From Stenotrophomonas maltophilia (GTDB lineage Bacteria; Pseudomonadota; Gammaproteobacteria; Xanthomonadales; Xanthomonadaceae): a stretch of DNA of 64,000 bases. Both the position numbers and the translations under genes were made by a program. Positions 33,115-41,831 of this stretch are shown here, one piece after another. The stretch lies in assembly GCF_006974125.1 (NCBI RefSeq), contig NZ_CP037858.1:2914001-2978000 (forward strand), written 5' to 3'. The notes under the pieces were generated by a model. It was not told the origin of the DNA and did no database searches. It was given only the letters and a program-made list of their open reading frames with translations. Position 1 is the stretch's first letter, and the number at the start of each line of letters is the position of its first letter.

Positions 33115-33770
33115 GTGTTTCCCTGATCCGGCCGCTGCTGCTGGCGGCCGTGACCCTGGCGGTGACCGCCTGTACCAGCGTGGGCACGCAGAAGAGCCCG
33201 GCGCCGGCGGTGGTCGAGGTTGTTTCGGCCGAAGCGGCGCAGGCCGAGGCGGCGCGCGTGGCCGCGCTGCACGCGCAGCCGGACTGGGCTTTCCAGGGCC
33301 GGGTCGCGGTCAGCAAGGGCAAGGACGGCGGCAGCGGTCGCATCGACTGGAAGCAGGAAGGGCGCCGCTATGTGGTCGAGCTGAGCGCGCCGGTGACCCG
33401 GCAGAGCTGGAAGCTGACCGGCGATACCCATTCCGAAGCCGGTCGCCTGGAAGGACTGGCCGGCGGGCCGCGTGACGGCGAGGACGCCCAGCAGCTGCTG
33501 CTGGAGGCGACTGGCTGGGACATTCCGGTCAACCAGCTGCCGGCGTGGATCCGTGGCCTGGTGGCCGGTGATGCTGCTGGTCCGGAAAAGGTCGAACGCG
33601 ACGGTGAAGGCCGGCCGCGTCGCATGCAGCAAATGGGCTGGCAGGTGCAGTATCTGGACTGGTACCCAGCCGAGGCTGGGCGCCCGGCGGTGCCACGCCG
33701 GATCGAGGCCAGCAATGGCGACGCCAAGGTACGCCTGCTGGTGGACCAGTGGGGGCAGGGCACCCCATGA
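33111..33770 (+). CDS. lolB: Outer membrane lipoprotein receptor LolB
   Basis: The 219-residue lipoprotein accepts lipoproteins from LolA and inserts them into the outer membrane. The lipobox is LAVTAC (Cys at about residue 21). The mature part shows [20 protein letters not shown], followed by [20 protein letters not shown] and a Leu-rich [15 protein letters not shown], all typical of LolB. It overlaps its neighbours on both sides (ATGA), forming TPR-lolB-ispE. The lolB-ispE-tRNA-prs order is widely conserved. Confidence 0.92.
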   Translation: MSVSLIRPLLLAAVTLAVTACTSVGTQKSPAPAVVEVVSAEAAQAEAARVAALHAQPDWAFQGRVAVSKGKDGGSGRIDWKQEGRRYVVELSAPVTRQSWKLTGDTHSEAGRLEGLAGGPRDGEDAQQLLLEATGWDIPVNQLPAWIRGLVAGDAAGPEKVERDGEGRPRRMQQMGWQVQYLDWYPAEAGRPAVPRRIEASNGDAKVRLLVDQWGQGTP

Positions 33771-34636
33771 GTGGGGCAGTCGACGGCGCGGGCTGGTCCT
33801 GGTGGCCGGCCCCGGCCAAGCTGAACCTGTTCCTGCACATCACCGGCCGCCGGGCCGACGGCTACCACGAACTGCAGACCGTATTCCGCCTGCTGGACTG
33901 GGGGGATCGCATCGGCCTGCGCCTGCGTGAGGACGGCCAGGTGCGCCGGCAGGGGGACGGCCTGGCGGGCGTGGCCGAGGCCGACGATCTGGCCGTGCGC
34001 GCAGCGAAGCTGCTGAAAGAGGCGGTCAATGTCGCGCAAGGTGTCGACATCATCGTCGAAAAAAACGTTTCTGCAGGTGGTGGTTTTGGCGGCGGTTCCT
34101 CCGATGCGGCCACCGTGCTGGTTGTGCTGAACCGGCTCTGGCGGGCCGGTCTGGACGAGGATGCGCTGGCCGCGCTGGGCCTGCGTCTGGGCGCGGACGT
34201 GCCGGTGTTCGTGCGCGGCCGCAATGCCTGGGCCGAAGGCGTGGGCGAGCGCCTGCAGCCGATCACCCTGGGCCCGGCTTGGTACGTGGTGGTCGAACCG
34301 GGTGTTCATGTTCCCACCCCGGCCCTGTTCGCAGACCCGGATTTGACGCGCGACAGCCCAGTTGCGAAAATAGAGGACTTCGCTTCCGGGACCCTGGTCG
34401 GGAACGCGTTCGAACCGGTGCTGCGCCGCCGCGAGCCTGCCGTAGAGGCGGCGCTTGTCGCGTTGAGCAAGATCGGGTCCGCGCGGCTGACCGGTTCGGG
34501 AAGTGGTTGTTTCGTCGAGTTCGCATCGCAGTCTGCCGCAGAGCAGGGACGGTCGAAGTTGCCGAAGGAGTTGCGGGCAAGGGTGGCAGCGGGCGTTGCG
34601 CGTTCGCCACTGCTGGATGCACTCGAGCAACACTGA
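33767..34636 (+). CDS. ispE: 4-diphosphocytidyl-2-C-methyl-D-erythritol kinase
   Basis: This GHMP kinase (289 residues) phosphorylates CDP-methylerythritol in the MEP route to isoprenoids. Motif 1 is [21 protein letters not shown] and the ATP loop is [15 protein letters not shown], with the C-terminal motif [13 protein letters not shown]. The ATG at 33767 overlaps the lolB stop. tRNA-Gln follows 11 bp after its stop codon, which points to a shared transcript. Confidence 0.95.
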   Translation: MSGAVDGAGWSWWPAPAKLNLFLHITGRRADGYHELQTVFRLLDWGDRIGLRLREDGQVRRQGDGLAGVAEADDLAVRAAKLLKEAVNVAQGVDIIVEKNVSAGGGFGGGSSDAATVLVVLNRLWRAGLDEDALAALGLRLGADVPVFVRGRNAWAEGVGERLQPITLGPAWYVVVEPGVHVPTPALFADPDLTRDSPVAKIEDFASGTLVGNAFEPVLRRREPAVEAALVALSKIGSARLTGSGSGCFVEFASQSAAEQGRSKLPKELRARVAAGVARSPLLDALEQH

Positions 34637-34647
34637 TTTATCAATGC

Positions 34648-34724
34648 AGGGGCGTCGCCAAGAGGCCCAAGGCACCAGGTTTTGATCCTGGCATTCGTAG
34701 GTTCGAATCCTACCGCCCCTGCCA
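34648..34724 (+). tRNA. tRNA-Gln (anticodon TTG)
   Basis: Acceptor arms AGGGGCG and CGCCCCT pair, followed by G and CCA. The anticodon stem CCAGG/CCTGG encloses TTTTGAT with anticodon TTG. The TTCGAAT T-loop is present. It sits between ispE and prs, a conserved location in gammaproteobacteria. Confidence 0.95.
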
Positions 34725-34861
34725 ATAGCGGCTGTGTCCGCGCCTTCCAGCGCATTGCCTGCGCGGGACGTGGAAACAGCCGCGGTGTTGTCAGCAGCAA
34801 GGGTCCATCAGGGTCCTTGCCGACTCCGGATCCCCGCCACTCGTCCCCGCCCGAGACAATC

Positions 34862-35824
34862 ATGATGCAAGAGTCCCCGAACCTGCTGGTCTTTTCCGGC
34901 AACGCCAACAAACGTCTGGCGCAGAACATCTGCAAGGAACTGGGGGTTCGCCCGGGCAAGGCGCTGGTCTCGCACTTCTCCGATGGTGAAGTGCAGGTGG
35001 AGATCGAAGAGAACGTCCGCAAGCAGGACGTGTTCGTGATCCAGCCGACCTGCGCGCCGAGCGCGGAAAACCTGATGGAACTGCTGGTGCTGATCGACGC
35101 GCTCAAGCGCGCATCGGTGGCCAGCGTGACCGCCGTGGTGCCGTACTTCGGCTACTCGCGCCAGGATCGCCGCATGCGTTCCTCGCGCGTGCCGATCACC
35201 GCCAAGCTGGCGGCCAAGATGTTCAGCACCGCTGGCGCTGATCGCGTGCTGACCGTCGACCTGCACGCCGACCAGATCCAGGGCTTCTTCGATATTCCGG
35301 TGGACAACGTGTATGCGTCCCCGCTGCTGCTGGCCGACATCTGGCGCGCCTACGGCACCGAGAACCTGATCGTCGTCTCGCCGGACGTGGGCGGCGTGGT
35401 CCGCGCCCGTGCCGTGGCCAAGCGCCTGGATGACGCCGACCTGGCGATCATCGACAAGCGCCGCCCGCGCGCCAACGTCTCCACCGTGATGAACATCATC
35501 GGTGACGTCGAAGGCAAGACCTGCGTGATGGTCGATGACATCGTCGACACCGCCGGCACCCTGTGCGCCGCTGCCGCTGCCCTGAAGGCGCGCGGTGCGC
35601 TCAAGGTCGCCGCCTACTGCACCCATGCGGTGCTGTCGGGCCCGGCAGTGGACAACATCACCAATTCCCAGCTCGACGAGCTGGTGGTGACCGACACCAT
35701 CCCGTTGAAGGACGCGGCGCGGGTGTGCAGCAAGATCCGCCAGCTGAGCGTGGCGGAAATGCTGGCCGAAACGATGCGCCGCATCGCCTTCGGCGAGTCG
35801 GTCAGCTCGCTGTACGTCGACTGA
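34862..35824 (+). CDS. prs: Ribose-phosphate pyrophosphokinase
   Basis: PRPP synthetase (320 residues) makes phosphoribosyl pyrophosphate from ribose 5-phosphate and ATP for nucleotide, histidine and tryptophan synthesis. Visible motifs are [14 protein letters not shown] (ATP-binding flexible region), [19 protein letters not shown] and the PRPP loop [13 protein letters not shown]. The start is one of two adjacent ATGs (34862, 34865). A strong hairpin follows the stop codon. Confidence 0.97.
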   Translation: MMQESPNLLVFSGNANKRLAQNICKELGVRPGKALVSHFSDGEVQVEIEENVRKQDVFVIQPTCAPSAENLMELLVLIDALKRASVASVTAVVPYFGYSRQDRRMRSSRVPITAKLAAKMFSTAGADRVLTVDLHADQIQGFFDIPVDNVYASPLLLADIWRAYGTENLIVVSPDVGGVVRARAVAKRLDDADLAIIDKRRPRANVSTVMNIIGDVEGKTCVMVDDIVDTAGTLCAAAAALKARGALKVAAYCTHAVLSGPAVDNITNSQLDELVVTDTIPLKDAARVCSKIRQLSVAEMLAETMRRIAFGESVSSLYVD

Positions 35825-35831
35825 GTTTTTC

Positions 35832-35855
35832 GCCCCCGCCGGCAACGGCGGGGGC
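35832..35855 (+). terminator. GC-rich hairpin after prs
   Basis: GCCCCCGCC and its near-complement CGGCGGGGGC form a stable stem 7 bp after the stop codon. The T-run lies before, not after, the stem, so on the plus strand it may be only a partial terminator before rplY. Confidence 0.5.
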
Positions 35856-35934
35856 ATACCCCGGGTGCTTCTGGTCGCGGAAGCATCTTCAACCGCCACG
35901 CCGCAAGGCGAGGCAACAACCTGAGTAGTCGAAA

Positions 35935-36552
35935 ATGTCGAAGACCCATGAAATCAAGGTCACCAAGCGTGAACTGCAGCGTAAGGGTGCGAGCCGCCGC
36001 CTGCGTCACGCTGGTGTGATCCCGGCCATCGTGTACGGCGGCAACGCCGAGCCGGTCGCCATCAGCCTGGACCACAACGAAATCTGGCTGGCCCAGCAGA
36101 ACGAGTGGTTCTATGCCTCGATCCTGGACCTGAACCTGGACGGCCAGGTGCAGAAGGTCCTGCTGCGTGACATGCAGCGCCACCCGTACAAGCAGCTGAT
36201 CATGCACCTGGACTTCCAGCGCGTGAACGAGAACGAAGCCCTGACCGCTTCGGTCCCGCTGCACTTCATCAACGAAGACACCTCGCCGGCTGGCAAGGCT
36301 GCCGACGTCGTGGTCGCCCACGAACTGAAGGAAGTGACCATCAGCTGCCTGCCGAAGGACCTGCCGGAGTCGATCGAAGTCGACCTGGGCGAGCTGAAGG
36401 CCGGTGACATCGTCTACCTGTCCGACATCAAGCTGCCGAAGGGCGTGGAAATCCCGGCCCTGGCGCTGGGCAAGGACCACGACGACGCCATCGTCACCGC
36501 CAAGGCCGGCAAGGTCGACGCGGCTGACGAAGAAGCGGCTGCCGCCGAGTAA
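35935..36552 (+). CDS. rplY: 50S ribosomal protein L25/general stress protein Ctc
   Basis: The 205-residue long form has the L25 domain that binds 5S rRNA in residues 1-95 (TKRELQRKGASRRLRHAGVIPAIVYGG) and the C-terminal TL5 domain (INEDTSPAGKAADVVVAHELKEV, CLPKDLPESIEVDLGELKAGD). It ends in an acidic Ala/Glu tail. It is followed by pth, the usual partner. Confidence 0.96.
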   Translation: MSKTHEIKVTKRELQRKGASRRLRHAGVIPAIVYGGNAEPVAISLDHNEIWLAQQNEWFYASILDLNLDGQVQKVLLRDMQRHPYKQLIMHLDFQRVNENEALTASVPLHFINEDTSPAGKAADVVVAHELKEVTISCLPKDLPESIEVDLGELKAGDIVYLSDIKLPKGVEIPALALGKDHDDAIVTAKAGKVDAADEEAAAAE

Positions 36553-36560
36553 TACCGCTA

Positions 36561-36586
36561 CGGTGCCTGCCTCCGGGCAGGCACCG
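36561..36586 (+). terminator. Hairpin between rplY and pth
   Basis: CGGTGCCTGCC-TCCG-GGCAGGCACCG is an 11-bp stem with a four-base loop. Only a short GTGTTGG follows, so partial termination or mRNA processing is more likely than a full stop. Confidence 0.55.
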
Positions 36587-36600
36587 TGTTGGAAGGAACC

Positions 36601-37179
36601 ATGGCAGGACTGCGACTGATCGTCGGTCTGGGCAATCCCGGATCGGAACACGCCCGGACCCGGCACAATGCCGGGTTTCATTTCGTTGAGGCCCTGGCGG
36701 AAAAAGCCGGTGCGCGATGGAATGTGGACAGCAAGCTGTTCGGCGAGACCGCCAAGGTCGAGATCGCCGGGCAGACGGTGTGGCTGCTCAAGCCCGCCAC
36801 CTTCATGAATCTCAGCGGCAAGTCGGTCACCGCCGCACAGCGGTTCTGGAAGATCGAGCCGGAAGAAACCCTGCTGGCCCACGACGAACTGGACCTGGCG
36901 CCCGGCGTGGCGCGGCTGAAGTTCGACGGTGGCCACGGCGGACAGAACGGCCTGCGCGACACCATCCGCCTGCTCGGCCACGGCAAGTTCCACCGCCTGC
37001 GCGTGGGCATCGGCCACCCCGGCCACAAGGACCGCGTGGTGGGTTGGGTGCTCGGCCGCCCGTCGAAGGACGACGACGTGCTGATCGCGCGCGCCATCGA
37101 CGATGCGATCGACGTCATGCCGCTGGCGGTACAAGGCGATTTCAGCGAAGCGATGAAGCGGCTGCACACCCCGAAATGA
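36601..37179 (+). CDS. pth: Peptidyl-tRNA hydrolase
   Basis: The 192-residue enzyme frees tRNAs from prematurely released peptidyl-tRNA. Active-site signatures are LIVGLGNPGSEHARTRHNAGF (catalytic His in RHNAG), KPATFMNLSG, and HDELDLAPGVARLKFDGGHGGQNGLRD. The ATG at 36601 is preceded by GGAAGGA, which decides it over the upstream in-frame start at 36586. Confidence 0.97.
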   Translation: MAGLRLIVGLGNPGSEHARTRHNAGFHFVEALAEKAGARWNVDSKLFGETAKVEIAGQTVWLLKPATFMNLSGKSVTAAQRFWKIEPEETLLAHDELDLAPGVARLKFDGGHGGQNGLRDTIRLLGHGKFHRLRVGIGHPGHKDRVVGWVLGRPSKDDDVLIARAIDDAIDVMPLAVQGDFSEAMKRLHTPK

Positions 37180-37182
37180 ATG

Positions 37183-37207
37183 GTAGGTACCGACCGTTGG
37201 TCGGTAC
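37183..37207 (+). repeat. SMAG-like repeat (GTAGGTACCGACC)
   Basis: A GTAG head is followed by GTACCGACC and GGTCGGTAC arms with a GTT loop, between pth and ychF. Confidence 0.75.
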
Positions 37208-37279
37208 GGAGAATGATTGGAAAAGCAGCGCCCAGGTCGCTGTTTCCCCAATCACTTTCACCCCAGAGAGCTGTCACCC

Positions 37280-38371
37280 ATGGGTATCAAATGCGGCATC
37301 GTCGGCCTGCCCAACGTCGGCAAGTCGACCCTGTTCAATGCGCTGACCAAGGCGGGTATCGCCGCGGCGAACTTCCCGTTCTGCACCATCGAGCCGAACG
37401 TCGGCATCGTGCCGGTGCCGGATCCGCGCCTGAACGAGCTGGCAGCGATCATCAACCCGCAGAAGGTCATCCCGACCGCGGTCGAGTTCGTCGACATCGC
37501 CGGTCTGGTGGCCGGTGCCGCCAGCGGTGAAGGTCTGGGCAACAAGTTCCTGGCGCACATCCGCGAAGTCGATGCGATCACCCACGTGGTGCGCTGCTTC
37601 GAGCACGGCGACATCGTGCACGTGGCCGGCAAGGTCGATCCGATCTCGGACATCGAAACCATTGATACCGAGCTGGCGCTGGCCGACCTGGACAGCGTCG
37701 AGAAGGCACTGAACCGTGCCGAACGCGCAGCCAAGGGTGGCGACAAGGATGCAGTGGCGCGCAAGCCGGTGCTGGCCAAGCTGCAGGCCGCGCTGTCGGA
37801 CGGCAAGGCTGGACGTTCGGTGGGCCTGGACGAAGAAGAGAAGGCGCTGGTCCGTGACCTGTTCCTGCTCACTCTGAAGCCGGTGATGTACATCGCCAAC
37901 GTGCTGGAAGACGGCTTCGAGAACAACCCGCACCTGGAGGCCGTGCGCGCGCACGCCGCCGCCGAAGGCGCGCAGGTGGTGCCGGTGTCGGCCGCGATCG
38001 AAGAAGAGCTGTCCCAGCTCGACGACGAAGACCGCGATACCTTCCTGGCCGATCTGGGCCTGAGCGAGCCGGGCCTGAACCGCGTGATCAACGCGGCATA
38101 CAGCCTGCTGGGCCTGCAGACCTACTTCACCGCTGGAGTGAAGGAAGTCCGCGCGTGGACCGTGCGCAAGGGCGCCACCGCCCCGCAGGCTGCCGCAGTC
38201 ATCCACACCGACTTCGAGAAGGGCTTCATCCGCGCCGAAACCATCGCGTATGACGACTTCATCAAGTACAAGGGCGAAGCCGGCGCCAAGGAAGCCGGTC
38301 GCCTGCGCCTGGAAGGCAAGGAATACCGGGTGCAGGAAGGCGACATCCTGCACTTCCGCTTCAACGTCTGA
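37280..38371 (+). CDS. ychF: Redox-regulated ATPase/GTPase YchF (OLA1 family)
   Basis: The 363-residue P-loop protein prefers ATP and associates with ribosomes. The G1 motif is [14 protein letters not shown] and [22 protein letters not shown] is switch II. The coiled-coil insertion lies near residues 130-200 and the C-terminal TGS domain includes [29 protein letters not shown] and ends [13 protein letters not shown]. The pth-ychF order is conserved. A clear terminator follows. Confidence 0.97.
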   Translation: MGIKCGIVGLPNVGKSTLFNALTKAGIAAANFPFCTIEPNVGIVPVPDPRLNELAAIINPQKVIPTAVEFVDIAGLVAGAASGEGLGNKFLAHIREVDAITHVVRCFEHGDIVHVAGKVDPISDIETIDTELALADLDSVEKALNRAERAAKGGDKDAVARKPVLAKLQAALSDGKAGRSVGLDEEEKALVRDLFLLTLKPVMYIANVLEDGFENNPHLEAVRAHAAAEGAQVVPVSAAIEEELSQLDDEDRDTFLADLGLSEPGLNRVINAAYSLLGLQTYFTAGVKEVRAWTVRKGATAPQAAAVIHTDFEKGFIRAETIAYDDFIKYKGEAGAKEAGRLRLEGKEYRVQEGDILHFRFNV

Positions 38372-38396
38372 TCCTGCGGCAGCGGATCGACCCTGG

Positions 38397-38420
38397 ACGC
38401 CCCGCCTTGCGCGGGGCGTT
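38397..38420 (+). terminator. Intrinsic terminator of ychF
   Basis: ACGCCCCGC and GCGGGGCGT form a 9-bp stem with a 5-base loop 25 bp after the stop codon. It is followed by TCGCGTTT, so the T-tract is weak. Confidence 0.65.
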
Positions 38421-38434
38421 CGCGTTTCCGGTGA

Positions 38435-38829
38435 TGGACAAAAAAACACCACGTTGCGAAACGCTTGCGGTGTGATGTTCGCCGGCACTTGTCCACAGCA
38501 AACTCCCATCGCTCTCCACGCCGGATGTGGAAAACCGCGTAGCGTCCTGTGGAGCCGAGCCCATGTTCGGCTGATCCCCGGCTCGGGCTCGGCTCTACAG
38601 GGCTACCCGTGCAGCGTGGACAAATTTTCACCACGCCCTGAAACGCCTGCGGTGCAATGCTCGCGCCCACTTGTCCACACCAAGTTCCCATCGCTTTCCA
38701 CGCGGGGTGTGGAAAACAATTGCAGGCGTGGACAAAAACTCACCACGCCCGGAGACGCCTGCACCGCAACGCTCGAACCCACTTGTCCACACCAAGTTCC
38801 CATCACTCTCCACGCGTGGTGTGGAAAAC
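38435..38829 (+). repeat. Three 101-bp repeats with DnaA-box-like nonamers
   Basis: Units at 38435-38535, 38617-38717 and 38729-38829 are each 101 bp and similar along their whole length. Every unit begins TGGACAAA, carries TTGTCCACA at the same relative position (38489, 38671, 38783) and ends with TGTGGAAAAC (nonamers at 38526, 38708, 38820). The TGGACAA/TTGTCCA and TCCAC/GTGGA pairs can form two hairpins per unit. A SMAG pair is inserted between units 1 and 2. The surrounding ychF-to-receptor gap of 551 bp contains no gene. Confidence 0.85.
38549..38598. repeat. SMAG pair between 101-bp units
   Basis: GTGGAGCCGAGCCC faces GGGCTCGGCTCTAC; the right member has the CTAC (minus GTAG) head, while the left head is mutated to GTGG. 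Same subfamily as at 289-345. Confidence 0.75.
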
Positions 38830-38847
38830 CCCGGGTGGCCCGCTCTG

Positions 38848-38906
38848 GTAGTCGCCCACCTTGGTGGGCGCGCGGCGAAACAGTGCCCACCAAGGTGGGC
38901 ATCTAC
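38848..38906. repeat. SMAG-type pair (GTAGTCGCCCACC)
   Basis: GTAG with CGCCCACC-TT-GGTGGGCG on the left faces GCCCACCAAGGTGGGC with CTAC on the right. It lies just downstream of the TonB receptor stop codon. Confidence 0.78.
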
Positions 38907-38922
38907 CAGGTGCGGCGTGCCC

Positions 38923-41661
38923 TTACAGCGCGCTGCCGCCGAACTTGTGGGTGTACTGCAGGTTGATGGTGCGGCCGACGCTGTCGAACCAGGACACGTC
39001 GTAGTACGGGTACGCGGTGTAGGTGGCGTCCTTCGGCGGCATCTTGTTGAACACGTTGACCACCGACAGCGACAGGCGCGAATGGTCGTCGAAGCGGTAC
39101 TGCACCGACGCGTTGTAGCGGTAGGTCGCCTTCACGTATGGGCTGTCACCGCTTTCCCAGTCGAACGACTGGTCGTAGTTGTCCGAGGTCGGCAGCTTGC
39201 CCAGGCGCGAACCGTAGACCGTGGCCGACCACGCGTCCTTCTCCCAGGTCACGCTCAGGCTGGTCTTGGTGCGCGGGATGTCGAATCCGCTGTTGACCGC
39301 GAACTGGTCCAGGGTCGGATCGCCGGGGTAGCGCTGGAAATCGTGCTTCTTCACCCAGGTGTGGGTGCCATTGAGGATGAAGTCGCCGATGCCGGTCTGC
39401 AGGCGGTAGCGCAGGCCGACGTCGATGCCGGAGGTGGACTCGCGGGCGACGTTGATCGGGGCCACGCGCACGCCGTACAGGCGGCCATCGCTGGTGCGGG
39501 TGATGCGGTCGAGCGCATCCACGCAGGTCGGCGAGCTGATGTCGGCAGTGCCGAGCCGGCAGTTCGCTTCGTTGGCCAGGATGGTGCGCACATCCATGTC
39601 CTGAACCTGCTTGCGCATGTCGATGTCGAACCAGTCCACCGACAGGTCCAGGCCGATCGCCGGCGACCAGACGAAGCCAGCGCTCCACGAGGTGCTGGTT
39701 TCCGGGTCGAGCTGGCGGTTGCCGGTACGGCTGCGGATCAGGTTGCGCTCGTAGTCGGAGCAGTCGCTGGCGCCGTCGGCACGGCAGCTGTACAGGTCCT
39801 CTGCAGTGGTCTCGTCATTGCCGGGGCCGGCGAACACGTAGTGCAGGTCCGGTGCGCGGAACGCCGTGCCATACGAACCACGTACCAGCAGGGTGTCGAT
39901 CGGGCGCCATTCCAGGCCGCCGCTCCAGGTCGCCTTGCCGATGGTGTGGCCCGAATAGCGATACTGGTCGTAACGGCCGGCCACGCTCAGGTTGACCGTC
40001 TCGTGCAGCGGCATGCGCAGCTCGGCGGCGGTCGCCCAGCGGTTGCGCGAGCCCTGGCCGTCCGAATCCTTCCAGCTGTAGTAGTAATACTGGGTGGCCA
40101 GCGGATCGGGATTCAGCGCGTAGGCCTGCTGGCCCACTTCCACGGTCGCGGCGAAACCGGCATCACCGCCCGGCAGGCCGAACAGCGCCGAGTTGGTCAG
40201 GGTGAACGCTGCCGTCTCGGTGCGCGACTTCGGCGAATAGGTGGTGCGTGCGGCAATCGAATCGTACTCGGCGCGGGTCAGCGGCCGGTACAGCCGCGAC
40301 GGATCCGCGTTGTAGATCGGGAAGCCATCATCATCCACACCCAGCTGCGGGCCCAGGAACAGGTCATTGGCCTTGGCGGCGATGATCTGCGCCCAGCTGA
40401 TCCGCGACTGGTACTGCGAGTGGCTCAGGGCCGCTTCGTAGTCCCAGTTGCCAATCAGGTTGCCCTTGAAGCCGGTGGTCACGCTGAAGGTTTTCTGCGT
40501 GCTGCGTACCATCGCATTGCGCAGGCCGCCCATCTCCTCGGGCGAGAACTGGCGCTGCCAGAACTCGATCTCGCCGGTGGCCTGGTTGTTGAAGTAGCCC
40601 GACTCGTCGCCGCTGGCATCCATCCGGCCCCATTTGGTGACATCGCGCATCAGCGACATCGTGTGGTAGCCCAGCTGCACGTCGGCAAACCACTGCTGGC
40701 CATTGTCGAAGTCGTAGCTCAGCGATGCGTAGCCGTTCGCACCACGACGCTTGCTGAGGATGGTGCCGTAGCCGATCGACGCGTCGCTGCCGCAGTAGTA
40801 ACCGTACTTCGGACGGTAGGCGCGGTAGGTGCTGCCCTGGTTCTGCCCGGCCAGGGCTTCGCAGGTGGCGGCACCCGGGTCCAGGTAGTTGTCGTCGTAG
40901 TCGGTGCGCAGATAAGCGCGGCGCGCGATGCGCGAACCCTCGGTGGGGCCGTCCTGGGTCGAATCCTGGATGTCGCGCTCATAGGCCCACAGCGGGGTCT
41001 GCGACTGCAGCTCTACGCTGTACACGGCGTTGAAGTTGCCGCGGCTGAAGCCGCTGGCCAGGCTCATGTCGAACGACTCGCCACCGCCTTCGCTGGTGGT
41101 GCCCATGCGCATGTCGATGGTGGTGCCGTCGGCCTTTTTCTTCAGGATGAAGTTGACCACGCCGGCGATCGCGTCCGAACCGTAGATGGCCGAGGCGCTG
41201 CCGGTCAGCACTTCGATGCGCTCGATCATCCCCAGCGGGATGTTGGAGACATCGGTGAAGTTGCTGCGGCCCTTGAACGGCATCGGGAAGTCGGCGATGC
41301 GGCGGCCATTGACCAGCACCAGCGTGTGGTTCGGGCCCAGCCCGCGCAGGTCCACCTGCTGGGCGCCCGGCGAGAAGTCGGCGCCACTGGAAGACTGCTG
41401 GCTCTGCGTCTCACCGCCGTTCTGGGTCATCGCACGCAACACGTCCGGCACGCTGGTGAAACCACTAGAGCGGATCTGCTCGGCATTGATCACCGTGATC
41501 GGAGCGGGGCCTTCCACCTGGGCGCGCGGAATGCGCGAGCCGGTGACCTGCACCGCGTCCAGCTGTTGAACCGAAGAGGAAGCCGGTGCCTGGGCCGCCG
41601 CGGAAGCAGCCACGCCCATCAACGCCAGCTGGATCGACCACGCCATCGCCTGTCTACGCAT
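38923..41661 (-). CDS. TonB-dependent outer membrane receptor
   Basis: The 912-residue protein has a signal peptide (ALMGVAASAAAQ). The plug domain covers about residues 35-165: LDAVQVTGSRIPRAQ, then QQVDLRGLGPNHTLVLVNGRR and IERIEVLTGSASAIYGSDAI. The 22-strand barrel ends TINLQYTHKFGGSAL with the aromatic-rich end expected for BAM recognition (here ending in Leu). Such receptors use proton-motive force relayed by TonB to import siderophores, sugars or peptides. It is divergent from a cyanophycinase and an isoaspartyl peptidase, so a peptide substrate such as beta-Asp-Arg is the context-based guess. No FecR/sigma partner is adjacent. Confidence 0.93.
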   Translation of the reverse strand: MRRQAMAWSIQLALMGVAASAAAQAPASSSVQQLDAVQVTGSRIPRAQVEGPAPITVINAEQIRSSGFTSVPDVLRAMTQNGGETQSQQSSSGADFSPGAQQVDLRGLGPNHTLVLVNGRRIADFPMPFKGRSNFTDVSNIPLGMIERIEVLTGSASAIYGSDAIAGVVNFILKKKADGTTIDMRMGTTSEGGGESFDMSLASGFSRGNFNAVYSVELQSQTPLWAYERDIQDSTQDGPTEGSRIARRAYLRTDYDDNYLDPGAATCEALAGQNQGSTYRAYRPKYGYYCGSDASIGYGTILSKRRGANGYASLSYDFDNGQQWFADVQLGYHTMSLMRDVTKWGRMDASGDESGYFNNQATGEIEFWQRQFSPEEMGGLRNAMVRSTQKTFSVTTGFKGNLIGNWDYEAALSHSQYQSRISWAQIIAAKANDLFLGPQLGVDDDGFPIYNADPSRLYRPLTRAEYDSIAARTTYSPKSRTETAAFTLTNSALFGLPGGDAGFAATVEVGQQAYALNPDPLATQYYYYSWKDSDGQGSRNRWATAAELRMPLHETVNLSVAGRYDQYRYSGHTIGKATWSGGLEWRPIDTLLVRGSYGTAFRAPDLHYVFAGPGNDETTAEDLYSCRADGASDCSDYERNLIRSRTGNRQLDPETSTSWSAGFVWSPAIGLDLSVDWFDIDMRKQVQDMDVRTILANEANCRLGTADISSPTCVDALDRITRTSDGRLYGVRVAPINVARESTSGIDVGLRYRLQTGIGDFILNGTHTWVKKHDFQRYPGDPTLDQFAVNSGFDIPRTKTSLSVTWEKDAWSATVYGSRLGKLPTSDNYDQSFDWESGDSPYVKATYRYNASVQYRFDDHSRLSLSVVNVFNKMPPKDATYTAYPYYDVSWFDSVGRTINLQYTHKFGGSAL

Positions 41662-41710
41662 GAGGAATTCTCAAAAATGATGCCGGCCCGCAGAGGAGGG
41701 GCCCTGTCCC

Positions 41711-41731
41711 CCATTCAGATTTCTGGAATGG
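41711..41731. promoter_or_regulatory. CCATTC-N9-GAATGG inverted repeat upstream of the receptor
   Basis: Perfect 6-base arms are separated by 9 bases, about 50 bp before the receptor start codon in the divergent region. It could be an operator or a hairpin in the receptor leader. No regulator can be named. Confidence 0.35.
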
Positions 41732-41791
41732 GCGCGCGCATTTAACGCCTTTTTTATGTCCTTGACTACTGGGTCCCTATCTGGCAAAGAG

Positions 41792-41805
41792 TGAAAACGC
41801 TTGCA
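41792..41805. promoter_or_regulatory. LacI-family-type operator in the receptor/cyanophycinase divergent region
   Basis: TGAAAACGCTTGCA fits the general LacI-family pattern TGNAANCGNTTNCA with the central CG. It lies 27 bp before the cyanophycinase ATG and 131 bp before the receptor start, where one repressor could silence both directions. No lacI-like gene is inside the window, so the regulator would be encoded elsewhere. Confidence 0.5.
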
Positions 41806-41831
41806 AGTCGATTTTGTTCAGGGAGATCAAG

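Noticed and set aside
38509..38525. The 101-bp repeat region as a CRISPR array
   Set aside because: Units are contiguous full-length repeats without short direct repeats and variable spacers, and no cas genes are nearby.
38489..38829. The DnaA-box-like cluster as the chromosomal replication origin
   Set aside because: dnaA, dnaN, rpmH or other origin genes are absent and there is no AT-rich unwinding region; at most it could be an auxiliary binding site.
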